Part shown: piece by piece, positions 1 through 6,873 of the stretch
Layout of the letters: each line of letters starts with the position of its first letter
Position numbering within the stretch: the first letter of the stretch is position 1
DNA from: Alphaproteobacteria bacterium
GTDB taxonomy: Bacteria; Pseudomonadota; Alphaproteobacteria; Rhodobacterales; Rhodobacteraceae
NCBI GenBank assembly: GCA_030424705.1
Contig: JAUHWJ010000103.1
Location: 1-6,873, forward strand
DNA length: 6,873 bases
Direction of reading: 5' to 3'
The notes under the pieces: model-generated
The model's input: only the letters and a program-made list of their open reading frames with translations
Databases searched by the model: none
What the model was told of the DNA's origin: nothing
Translations under genes and position numbers: made by a program

Positions 1-691
1 CCGCGATCCTGCCGAAATTCGCCACCGCCTCCGGATTGGCGGAAAGCGAGCGGAAATCGACGCCGATCCGCCGCATCAGCGGGAACATCGCCGCCATTTC
101 CTGCAACTCGCCGTTCGGCTCTCCGTCCGCACCCTTGGCGACGCCCTCCACATTCGTCTCCCGGGAATATCCGGCGAGGGCGAGGGCGGGGGAGTTGGCG
201 GTCAGGAGGTGGAAGTTGGAATGCTGCACGGCGATGGGCCGCGTCGTCGAAACCGCGTCGAGATGCGTGCGGTTCAGCCGCTCCGTCGGCAGGAAGATCG
301 GGTCGAACCCCCAGGCGTAGAGCGGCGCCTCCGGCGCGGCGCCGGAGGCGCTCATCTTCGCCTCCGCCTCCCGAAGCCGCTCGATCACCTCCTCGATCCG
401 CGTCAGCCCCTTCCAGAGCTTGCCCTCCGCATCCACCCGGTCGTGATAGCCGACATAGGGAAACTTCCACATCGCCCCGGCCATCATGTGCGCATGGCCC
501 TCGACGAAGCCGGGGAGCAGAACGTCGCCGGCAAACCGGTCGTCATGCCGCCCGCCGCCCCAGGGCTCCGCGCAGTCCGCGCCGCCGACGGCGAGGATGC
601 GCCCCTCCCGCACCGCCACATGGGTCGCGAAGGGGAGGTTGCGGTCCATCGTCACGATCCGCTTCGCGCGGTAGATGATCGTCTCGCTCAT
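1..691 (-). CDS. YtcJ-like amidohydrolase (amidohydrolase family 3), N-terminal part, cut by window edge
   Basis: Reading leftward from ATG at 691-689 there is an open frame of 230 codons with no stop before the window edge, so only the N-terminal part is present. The product starts MSETIIYRAKRIVTMD, followed by the usual small beta-sandwich start of these enzymes (VAVREGRILAVGG, residues 26-37). Next comes LLPGFVEGHAHMM at residues 58-70; H66 and H68 form the HxH metal-binding motif of the amidohydrolase superfamily. LYAWGFDP (124-131) and NSPAL (166-170) also fit the YtcJ/amidohydrolase-3 group, whose members hydrolyse amide or related C-N bonds and are often 500-600 residues long. The start is supported by AGGGGAGAG (704-696) six to seven bases upstream; the ATG at 710 is out of frame. 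No signal peptide is seen, so it is probably cytoplasmic. It is divergent from a peptide-type ABC importer, which suggests processing of an imported compound (inference). The exact substrate is unknown. Confidence 0.88.
   Translation of the reverse strand, partial: MSETIIYRAKRIVTMDRNLPFATHVAVREGRILAVGGADCAEPWGGGRHDDRFAGDVLLPGFVEGHAHMMAGAMWKFPYVGYHDRVDAEGKLWKGLTRIEEVIERLREAEAKMSASGAAPEAPLYAWGFDPIFLPTERLNRTHLDAVSTTRPIAVQHSNFHLLTANSPALALAGYSRETNVEGVAKGADGEPNGELQEMAAMFPLMRRIGVDFRSLSANPEAVANFGRIA
325..351. repeat. 27-bp near-perfect palindrome inside the amidohydrolase gene
   Basis: GCGCCTCCGGCGC (325-337) and its exact reverse complement (339-351) are separated by one base. It lies within the amidohydrolase reading frame and encodes an Ala/Ser/Gly/Pro-rich stretch (ASGAAPEAP, about residues 115-123) between a charged helix-like segment and LYAWGFD. 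The amino-acid composition suggests a surface loop or linker. It may be a chance product of high G+C coding, or a small palindromic insertion tolerated in frame. Confidence 0.7.
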
Positions 692-753
692 GGTTCTCTC
701 CCCTGTCCATGCGTCACGACGGAGACGTTAAGGCCTCCGGCGCCCCTCCGATG

Positions 754-787
754 GCGCCAGTTTCCGCCTTTTTCGCGAGACTGGCGC
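754..787. repeat. Inverted repeat GCGCCAGT-N18-ACTGGCGC, possible operator
   Basis: The eight-base arms at 754-761 and 780-787 are exact reverse complements with an 18-base spacer, so equivalent bases are about 26 bp apart, close to two and a half helical turns. Being in the divergent promoter region, it could be a two-half-site operator for a dimeric or tetrameric regulator. It could instead form an RNA hairpin if transcription starts upstream of it. No regulator gene is visible in the window to pair with it. Confidence 0.45.
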
Positions 788-810
788 ATTTCTCTTTGCA
801 GATGCGAAAA
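770..810. repeat. Second, interleaved inverted repeat TTTTCGC-N27-GCGAAAA
   Basis: TTTTCGC (770-776) and GCGAAAA (804-810) are exact reverse complements. The left arm lies in the spacer of the GCGCCAGT/ACTGGCGC repeat and the right arm lies beyond it, so the two repeats interleave. The arms are short and partly A/T runs, so chance is possible. The position just upstream of the operon leader makes it a second candidate protein-binding site. Confidence 0.3.
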
Positions 811-844
811 GAGGCTGTTTGCTGGACCTGCCGAAAAAAACAAC

Positions 845-850
845 AGGGAG
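845..850 (+). promoter_or_regulatory. Ribosome binding site deciding the start of the binding-protein gene
   Basis: AGGGAG lies seven bases before ATG 858. It favours that ATG over the in-frame TTG at 819, which has no comparable site and would put 13 non-signal residues ahead of a classical signal peptide. Confidence 0.75.
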
Positions 851-857
851 ACTTGCG

Positions 858-2414
858 ATGAAATTCGCGCGCATTCTCGGCGGCGTCGCCGCCCTCGCCT
901 TGCTATCGCCCTTCGCCGCCGCCGCCGATGGCGGCTCGCTGGTGATTCTCTCGACTCAGACGCCGCGGCACCTGAACGGAGCCGTCCAGTCCGGCACCGC
1001 GACGGCGGTGCCCTCGACGCAGCTCTTCGCCTCCCCGCTCCGCTATGACGCGGAATGGAACCCGCAGCCCTATCTCGCGGAAAGCTGGGAGGTTTCGGAG
1101 GACGGTCTCTCCGTCACGCTCAACCTCGTGAAGAACGCGACCTTCCATGACGGCAAGCCCGTCACCTCGGAGGATGTCGCCTTCTCGATCATGACGACGA
1201 AGGAAAACCATCCCTTCAAGTCGATGTTCGCCCCCGTCGAGACGATCGAGACGCCGGACGCGCACACCGCGATCATCAGGCTCTCCAAGCCGCACCCCGC
1301 GCTCCTCCTCGCCCTCTCGCCCGCGCTGGCGCCCGTGCTCCCGAAGCACGTCTACGGAGACGGGCAGGACCCGAAGAGCCATCCGGCGAACTCCGCGCCC
1401 ATAGGCTCCGGACCCTTCATGCTGGAGAGCTTCACGCCCGGCGAGGCGACGATCCTGAAGAAGAACCCCAACTTCTTCCGCGAGGGCTATCCGAAGCTCG
1501 ACGAGATCATCATCCGCATCGTGAAGGACGAGAACGCCCTCCTCATCGCCATGGAAAACGGCGAGGCGGACATCTTCCCCTTCATGACCTCCTCCAACAG
1601 CATCAAGCGGATGCAGGGCGTGGAGCGGCTGACGGTGACCGATCAGGGCTATGCCGGCATCGGCCCGATCAACTGGCTCGCCTTCAACACCAAGTCGGAG
1701 AAGCTGTCGGACAAGCGGGTGCGGCAGGCCATCGCCTACGCCATCGACCGCGACTTCATCACGAAGGCGCTGATGCGCGGCGTCGCGCAGCAGCAGCGCG
1801 GCCCGATCATCGAGAGCTCGCCCTTCTTCGACGCCTCGATCCCCGCCTATGACGTCGATCTCGACAAGGCGAAGGCGCTGATGGCGGAGGCCGGCTTCGC
1901 CGACGGCATGGAGCTTTCGGTCGACTACATCCCGGGCAATGACGAGCAGCAGAAGAACGTCGCCGAATACCTCAAGTCCCAGCTGAAGAAGATCGGGATC
2001 GAGGTCTCCGTCCGCCCCTCGCCCGATTTCCCGACCTGGGCGGGCCGCGTCTCCAGCCACGATTTCGAGCTGACGATGGACGTGGTCTTCAACTGGGGCG
2101 ACCCGGTGATCGGCGTCCACCGCACCTATCTCTCCACGAACATCGTGCCCGGCGTGATCTGGTCCAACACCCAGTCCTACGCCAACGCGAAGGTGGACGA
2201 GATCCTGAACGCCGCCGCGGTCGAGGGCGACCCGGAGGAGCGGAAGGCGCTCTACGCCGAGTTCCAGCAGATCGTGGGGGACGAACTGCCGATCTACTGG
2301 CTCAACGCCTCGCCCTACCACACCGCCTATGACAGCCGGCTCGGCAACCCGCCGATGACCATCTGGGGCCCGATGTCCCCGCTCGACGAGGTCTACTGGA
2401 AGGAGCCGAAGTGA
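858..2414 (+). CDS. Periplasmic substrate-binding protein of a Dpp/Opp-type ABC importer (SBP family 5)
   Basis: The 518-residue product binds the ligand in the periplasm and delivers it to the permeases encoded downstream. Residues 1-23 form a Sec signal peptide: K2 and R5, a hydrophobic core (ILGGVAALALL), then AAA before D24 as a likely cleavage site. There is no lipobox cysteine, as expected for a soluble Gram-negative periplasmic protein. Family 5 hallmarks are LAESWEVSEDG (73-83), FHDGKPVTSEDV (97-107, the most diagnostic block), GSGPFMLESF (183-192), ENGEADIFPF (233-242) and RVRQAIAYAIDR (287-298). The C-terminal lobe holds a helix like those of the family (VAEYLKSQLKKIGIEV, 368-383). 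The length is normal and the gene is complete. It is the first gene of the five-gene operon; a 50-base gap with a stem-loop follows. The ligand may be a dipeptide, an oligopeptide or another small molecule; homology by eye cannot choose. Confidence 0.95.
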   Translation: MKFARILGGVAALALLSPFAAAADGGSLVILSTQTPRHLNGAVQSGTATAVPSTQLFASPLRYDAEWNPQPYLAESWEVSEDGLSVTLNLVKNATFHDGKPVTSEDVAFSIMTTKENHPFKSMFAPVETIETPDAHTAIIRLSKPHPALLLALSPALAPVLPKHVYGDGQDPKSHPANSAPIGSGPFMLESFTPGEATILKKNPNFFREGYPKLDEIIIRIVKDENALLIAMENGEADIFPFMTSSNSIKRMQGVERLTVTDQGYAGIGPINWLAFNTKSEKLSDKRVRQAIAYAIDRDFITKALMRGVAQQQRGPIIESSPFFDASIPAYDVDLDKAKALMAEAGFADGMELSVDYIPGNDEQQKNVAEYLKSQLKKIGIEVSVRPSPDFPTWAGRVSSHDFELTMDVVFNWGDPVIGVHRTYLSTNIVPGVIWSNTQSYANAKVDEILNAAAVEGDPEERKALYAEFQQIVGDELPIYWLNASPYHTAYDSRLGNPPMTIWGPMSPLDEVYWKEPK

Positions 2415-2424
2415 GCGGCGCCGA

Positions 2425-2448
2425 GGCCGGGCGGTTCGCCGCCCGGCC
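2425..2448 (+). other. Intercistronic stem-loop between binding-protein and permease genes
   Basis: GGCCGGGCGG (2425-2434) and CCGCCCGGCC (2439-2448) form a perfect ten-base stem closed by a UUCG loop. The closing pair is G-C rather than the C-G pair of the extra-stable cUUCGg loop. No T run follows, so this is not a standard intrinsic terminator. It sits 10 bases after the binding-protein stop and just before the permease ribosome site (GAGG 2454-2457). Such hairpins often protect the 3' end of binding-protein mRNA from exonucleases, or partly attenuate the operon, giving more binding protein than membrane subunits. The structure is visible; the role is inferred. Confidence 0.7.
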
Positions 2449-2464
2449 AGTCTGAGGTTCGCTC

Positions 2465-3439
2465 ATGGCCGGCTATCTCCTCCGCAGGCTCGCCTACGGC
2501 CTTCTCCTGATGGCCGGGGTGGTGATCCTCAACTTCTTCCTGATCCGCCTCGCCCCCGGCGACCCCGCGGAGGTGATCGCGGGGGACATGGGCGGGGCGA
2601 CGGCGGAGGTTCTGGCCGCGATCCGCGCCGATTACGGGCTGGACCAGCCGCTCCTCGTCCAGCTCGGCCGCTATCTCGGCGCGATGATGCAGGGCGATCT
2701 CGGAGAATCCTATTTCTTCAACCGCCCCGTCGCGGAGCTGATCGGCGCCCGGATCGGGCCGACGATCCTCCTCGTCCTCGCCGCGCAGGTCATCTCCATC
2801 ACCATCGGCGTCGCGATGGGCGTCATGGCGGCGCGGAAGCCGAACGGCGTGCTCTCCGGCGCCGTCTCGGTCGTCGCCACCATCGGCTACGCCGTGCCGG
2901 TGTTCTGGATGGGCATCATGCTCATCATCCTCTTCGCCTCCATCATCCCGATCTTTCCGGTGGAGGGGATGGCGGACATCCGCCTCCGCAACGAGGGCTG
3001 GCTGGAGCGGATGATCGACATCCTGCACCATCTCGCGCTCCCCGCCTTCTCCCTCGCGGTGATCTTCCTCGCGATCTACGCCCGCCTCTCCCGCGCCTCG
3101 ATGCTGGACGTGCTGGGGGCGGATTACGTCCGCACCGCCCGCGCCAAGGGCGCTTCGGAGCGCTCCGTCCTCTTCCGCCACGCGCTCCGCAACGCCGCGC
3201 TCCCGGTCATCACCGTGGCCGGGCTGCAATTCGGCGGGCTCCTCTCCGGCGCATTGCTGGTGGAGACGGTGTTCAACTGGCCCGGCATGGGCACGCTGGC
3301 CTTCGACGCGATCCTGCGGCGGGACTATACGCTTCTCCTCGGCGTCCTCTTCTGCGCCGCCGCGATGGTCGTCATCGCCAACATCGTCACCGACCTCGCC
3401 TATCGCCTCGCCGACCCGCGCCTGAGGGGGGAGACATGA
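2465..3439 (+). CDS. ABC importer inner-membrane permease, DppB/OppB type
   Basis: This 324-residue protein is one half of the membrane channel. The start MAGYLLRRLAYGLLLM followed by VVILNFFLIRLAPGDP (19-34) is typical of the DppB/OppB family: a first membrane helix, then the RLAPGDP motif. Further hydrophobic segments lie at about 99-122, 133-160, 187-207, 248-268 and 288-312, giving about six helices. The cytoplasmic EAA-type loop that contacts the ATPases is ADYVRTARAKGASERSVLFR (219-238) and continues to HALRNAALP. ETVFNWPGMG (267-276) and the C-terminal DPRLR (317-321) are also family signatures. The length is normal. ATG 2465 has GAGG at 2454-2457, seven bases upstream. The stop overlaps the next start by four bases (ATGA, 3436-3439), so translation is probably coupled to the DppC-type partner. 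Confidence 0.95.
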   Translation: MAGYLLRRLAYGLLLMAGVVILNFFLIRLAPGDPAEVIAGDMGGATAEVLAAIRADYGLDQPLLVQLGRYLGAMMQGDLGESYFFNRPVAELIGARIGPTILLVLAAQVISITIGVAMGVMAARKPNGVLSGAVSVVATIGYAVPVFWMGIMLIILFASIIPIFPVEGMADIRLRNEGWLERMIDILHHLALPAFSLAVIFLAIYARLSRASMLDVLGADYVRTARAKGASERSVLFRHALRNAALPVITVAGLQFGGLLSGALLVETVFNWPGMGTLAFDAILRRDYTLLLGVLFCAAAMVVIANIVTDLAYRLADPRLRGET

Positions 3440-4323
3440 GCGCCGCCGATCCCGCCGCGCCCCGTCGGCCCGCCCGCGCCGAAAGCCCGCTCCGCGAGGC
3501 TTGGGTCATGTTCCGCCGGAACAGGCCGGCGATGGCCGGGCTCGCGCTCCTCGTCCTCATCATCCTCGCAACGCTTTACGGCGCGCTCCTCTACGGCGGC
3601 GACCCTTACGAGATCGTCTGGGCCCCGCACGAGCCGCCGGGCGCGACGCCCGAATTCCCCCTCGGCACCGACTATCTCGGGCGGGACATCGTGGCCGGCC
3701 TCCTGACCGGCGGCGGCCCGACCCTCGCCGTCGGCGCCGCCGCCGCGCTCCTCACCATGCTGATCGGCGTCACCATCGGCGCCCTCGCCGGCTATTTCGG
3801 CGGCGCGATCGACAACCTCCTGATGCGCTTCACCGAATTCTTTCAGGTCCTCCCCGCGCTCCTCTTCGCCATGGTGCTGGTGACGCTCTTCTCCCCCTCG
3901 CTCACGATGATCGCGATCGCCATCGGCCTCGTCTCCTGGCCGCAGACCGCGCGGCTGACGCGGGCGGAATTCCTGAAGATCCGGAAGCTCGAATACGTCA
4001 CCGCCGCCCGCGCCATCGGCGCGCGGGACGGGCGGATCATGTGGCGCGTGATCCTGCCGAACGCCCTGCCGCCGCTCATCGTCTCGGCCACCCTCACCAT
4101 CGGCGTCGCCATCCTCTTCGAGGCCGGGCTCTCCTTCCTCGGGCTCGGGGACCCGAACACGATGTCCTGGGGCCTGATGATCGGCGCCAACCGCGCCTAC
4201 ATCCTCTCCGCCTGGTGGCCCGTCACCTTCCCCGGCCTTGCGATCTTCCTCACCGTCTTCGCCGTGTCGCTGGTGGGCGACGGGTTGAACGACGCCTTCA
4301 ACCCGAAACTCCGGGAGCGCTGA
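3436..4323 (+). CDS. ABC importer inner-membrane permease, DppC/OppC type
   Basis: This 295-residue protein is the second half of the channel. It begins with a cytoplasmic Ala/Pro/Arg-rich tail and an OppC N-terminal segment (REAWVMFRRNRPAMAGLALL, 20-39) leading into the first membrane helix. The family motif FPLGTDYLGRDI (74-85) follows a periplasmic stretch. Hydrophobic helices occur at about 97-119, 137-166, 216-236 and 260-282. The EAA loop is EYVTAARAIGARDGRIMW (186-203) followed by RVILPNALPP, and LSFLGLG (232-238) is also typical. The C-terminus, LNDAFNPKLRER, matches the common D-P-(R/K)-L-R ending except that N replaces the usual D. It overlaps the preceding gene by ATGA; a purine-rich GAGGGGGGAG (3424-3433) before ATG 3436 can serve as its ribosome site. 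The stop TGA directly abuts the next ATG (TGAATG, 4321-4326). Complete, and normal in length. Confidence 0.95.
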   Translation: MSAADPAAPRRPARAESPLREAWVMFRRNRPAMAGLALLVLIILATLYGALLYGGDPYEIVWAPHEPPGATPEFPLGTDYLGRDIVAGLLTGGGPTLAVGAAAALLTMLIGVTIGALAGYFGGAIDNLLMRFTEFFQVLPALLFAMVLVTLFSPSLTMIAIAIGLVSWPQTARLTRAEFLKIRKLEYVTAARAIGARDGRIMWRVILPNALPPLIVSATLTIGVAILFEAGLSFLGLGDPNTMSWGLMIGANRAYILSAWWPVTFPGLAIFLTVFAVSLVGDGLNDAFNPKLRER

Positions 4324-5303
<980 letters not shown>

Positions 5304-5307
<4 letters not shown>

Positions 5308-6275
5308 ACGCGCTCTTGGAGGCGAAGGGCCTCACCGTCCGCTTCCCCATGCCGAAGCGGAACCCCTTCGCGAAGCGGGACTTTCTCGAAGCCGTCCGCG
5401 GCGTCGATTTCGCGCTGGCGGAGGGGCGGACGCTCGGCATCGTCGGCGAATCCGGCTCGGGCAAGACGACCGCCGCGATGGCCGCGATCCGCCTCACCGG
5501 CCCGGCGACGGGCGAGGTGCGCTTCCGGGGGGAGGACCTCCTCGCCCTCGGCCCGGAGGAGATGCGCCTCCGCCGCCGCGACCTGCAGGTGATCTTTCAG
5601 GACCCGTATTCCTCCCTCAACCCGCGCGACCGGGTGAGCCACATCGTGCGCGAGCCGCTCGATCTCCTCGGCGTCGGGGACGACGCCAGCCGCGACGCGC
5701 GGGTGGAGGAGCTCTTCTCCCTCGTCGGCCTGAGGCGGGACCAGCTCCCCCTCTTCCCGCATCAGTTCTCCGGCGGGCAGCGCCAGCGCATCTCCATCGC
5801 CCGCGCGCTGGCCACCAACCCGAAGCTCATCGTCTGCGACGAGCCGGTGAGCGCGCTCGATGTTGCGATCCAGGCGCAGATCCTCAACCTCCTCGTCCGG
5901 CTCCAGGGCGAGTTCGGCCTCTCCTATCTCTTCATCAGCCACGATCTCGGCGTGATCCGGCAGATCTGCCAGGACGTGGCGGTGATGTATCTCGGGCGGA
6001 TCGTGGAGCAGGCGCCCCGCGCCGCGCTCTTCTCCCGCCCGCTCCATCCCTACACGCAGGCCCTCCTCGCCGCCGCGCCCTCGCTCGCGCGGCGGAAATC
6101 GGCGGGCTACCAGCGCCCTGCGAAACTGAAGGGCGACCCGCCGAGCCCGATCAACCCGCCCCCCGGCTGCGCCTTCGCGGAGCGGTGCCCGAAAGCGCAG
6201 GCGAAATGCCGGGAGGAGCGGCCACGGCTGGCGCCGGACGGGGACAGCCTCGTCGCCTGCTGGTTCCCCGGCTGA
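5304..6275 (+). CDS. ABC importer ATP-binding protein, DppF/OppF type, with four-cysteine C-terminal domain
   Basis: This 323-residue protein is the second ATPase and should pair with the preceding DppD-type subunit. Motifs in order are Walker A GESGSGKTT (48-56), Q-loop FQDPYSSLNPRDRV (98-111, Q99), signature FSGGQRQR (155-162), Walker B LIVCDEPVSALD (175-186) with E180, and H-loop SHD (H213). DPYSSLNPR and FSGGQRQRISIARAL are typical of the DppF/OppF branch. An insertion with a basic patch before VRGVDF (MPKRNPFAKRDF, 16-27) is also usual there. HPYTQALL (248-255) starts the oligo_HPY extension, which has C289, C295, C302 and C319, the same spacing and even the same residue numbers as in the DppD-type partner. 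It overlaps that gene by ATGA. It ends the operon, and its stop lies three bases from the stop of the convergent phosphatase gene. Confidence 0.96.
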
Positions 6276-6284
6276 GCCTCAGCC
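6270..6284. repeat. 15-bp near-palindrome spanning both convergent stop codons
   Basis: GGCTGAG (6270-6276) and CTCAGCC (6278-6284) flank a single central C. The TGA of the importer operon (6273-6275) and the TGA of the opposing phosphatase gene (6279-6281 read leftward) both lie inside. As RNA it could form a six-base stem with a three-base loop on either strand. No T run follows on either side, so a classical bidirectional terminator is not supported. Confidence 0.45.
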
Positions 6285-6873
6285 CGCCGCGCCCCGCCAT
6301 GTGACGGCGAGGATCGTCGTGTCGTCCGTGGGCGCGCGCCCCGCCTGATGGCGGGAGACGGCCTCTTCCAGCGCCTTCACCACCGCCGCCGCCCCGCCCG
6401 GAGCCGCCCCCGCGGCGATCTCCGCCGCCCGCGCCTCGCCGAAGAGGTCGCCGCCGGGCGTCTCCGCCTCGTGCACCCCGTCCGTGAAGATCAGGATCGT
6501 GTCGCCCGGCCGGAGCGTCAGCCGCGCCGTCTCGAAGTCCGGCGCCTCCATCCAGCCGAGCGGCGCGACGGCCGGCAGCGTGAGGGGCCGCGCCGCGCCG
6601 TCCGCGCCGATCACCAGCGGCGGCTCGCAGCCCGCCGCGGCGAATTCCGCCTCCCCCGTCTCCGGGTCGATGCGGACGAGCGCGAGGGTCACGAAGCCCC
6701 CCTTCTCCCGCCGCCACGCTCCGGGCGCCTGCCGCACGAATTCCCGCGCCACGGCGGCGAGCGCGGCGCCGAGCGGGCCTTCCGTCCGGTCCGTCACCGC
6801 GCCGGTGATGGATTTCGAGAGCGCGGTGACGAGGCTCGCCTCCAGCCCCTTGCCCGAAACGTCGCCGACAGCG
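6279..6873 (-). CDS. SpoIIE/RsbU-type PP2C serine phosphatase, C-terminal part, cut by window edge
   Basis: Read leftward from the right edge, 197 residues are visible before TGA at 6281-6279; the N-terminus is outside the window. The visible part starts AVGDVSGKGLEASL, and its GDVSGKG (visible residues 3-9) is the metal-binding Asp/Gly motif of the SpoIIE phosphatase family. FVTLALVRIDPETGEAEF (60-77), APLG (103-106), LRPGDTILIFTDGVHEAE (120-137) and DDTTILAV (183-190) follow in the expected order, so the catalytic core is nearly complete. Such enzymes remove phosphate from serine or threonine, usually on anti-sigma-factor antagonists, in partner-switching control of sigma factors. They often have N-terminal response-regulator, PAS, GAF or HAMP sensor domains, which cannot be seen here. 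The usual AGHNPP-like motif reads AGCEPP (80-85). Reading continues through a GTG at 6797, an internal valine and not the start. Probably independent of the importer operon. Confidence 0.92.
   Translation of the reverse strand, partial: AVGDVSGKGLEASLVTALSKSITGAVTDRTEGPLGAALAAVAREFVRQAPGAWRREKGGFVTLALVRIDPETGEAEFAAAGCEPPLVIGADGAARPLTLPAVAPLGWMEAPDFETARLTLRPGDTILIFTDGVHEAETPGGDLFGEARAAEIAAGAAPGGAAAVVKALEEAVSRHQAGRAPTDDTTILAVTWRGAAG

Larger units (their letters stand above)
692..857. promoter_or_regulatory. Divergent intergenic region between amidohydrolase and importer operon
   Basis: These 166 bases separate the two divergent start codons, so promoters for both the amidohydrolase and the transporter operon should lie here or overlap here. 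The stretch is less G+C-rich than its surroundings, especially 761-845, with TTTTT at 769-773 and AAAAAAA near 834-840. TTGCAG at 796-801 resembles a -35 box, but no convincing -10 box lies 16-18 bases downstream, so I do not assign an exact promoter. Two interleaved inverted repeats (754/787 and 770/810) are the best operator candidates. No small gene or riboswitch was recognised. Confidence 0.6.

Noticed and set aside
796..824. TTGCAG as a sigma-70 -35 box with a -10 box near 819
   Set aside because: The downstream hexamer TTGCTG is a poor -10 match, so no exact promoter is called.
819..857. TTG 819 as an upstream start for the binding protein
   Set aside because: It would place 13 extra residues before a classical signal peptide and lacks a good ribosome site; ATG 858 has AGGGAG at proper spacing.
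209..1048. Plus-strand open frame running across the divergent intergenic region
   Set aside because: The product is Arg/Pro/His-rich with no domain. It is antisense to the amidohydrolase and then out of frame with the binding protein.
903..2321. Long open frame on the minus strand (472 codons) opposite the binding-protein gene
   Set aside because: It is rich in Asp, Glu, Arg, Gly and Val, as expected from the antisense of a high-G+C gene, shows no family motif, and lies entirely opposite a clear SBP family 5 gene.
2425..2448. Stem-loop as a rho-independent terminator
   Set aside because: No T run follows the stem, and the next gene belongs to the same transporter and starts 16 bases later.

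Overview
The window is very G+C-rich, with C or G in most third codon positions and little spare DNA. It looks like a chromosomal piece of a Gram-negative alphaproteobacterium, perhaps Rhodobacterales-like. The lineage is inferred from base composition, gene style and a binding protein that is periplasmic rather than a lipoprotein. No mobile element, CRISPR array, tRNA or rRNA was seen.

Layout, left to right. (1) 1-691, minus strand: the N-terminal 230 codons of a YtcJ-like amidohydrolase (amidohydrolase family 3), cut by the window edge. (2) 692-857: a 166-base divergent intergenic region with two interleaved inverted repeats, probably holding both promoters. (3) 858-6275, plus strand: a complete five-gene ABC importer operon of the dipeptide/oligopeptide/nickel (Dpp/Opp/Nik) class. 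Its order is periplasmic binding protein, DppB-type permease, DppC-type permease, DppD-type ATPase, DppF-type ATPase. (4) 6279-6873, minus strand: the C-terminal part of a SpoIIE/RsbU-type PP2C serine phosphatase, tail to tail with the operon and only 3 bases away.

How the genes work together. The binding protein should capture a peptide-like or other small ligand in the periplasm. The two permeases form the inner-membrane channel and the two ATPases power import. The four membrane and ATPase genes are joined by ATGA overlaps or a TGAATG junction, implying coupled translation. The binding-protein gene is set apart by a 50-base gap with a strong stem-loop, a common way to give the binding protein more mRNA than its membrane partners. 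The divergent amidohydrolase may act on the imported compound, but the substrate cannot be read from the sequence. The phosphatase probably belongs to a separate signalling unit.

Overall this is a conventional transporter locus; I do not see a new system. The points most worth a second look are the inverted repeats in the divergent promoter region, the identically spaced four-cysteine motifs in both ATPases, and the altered AGCEPP motif in the phosphatase.
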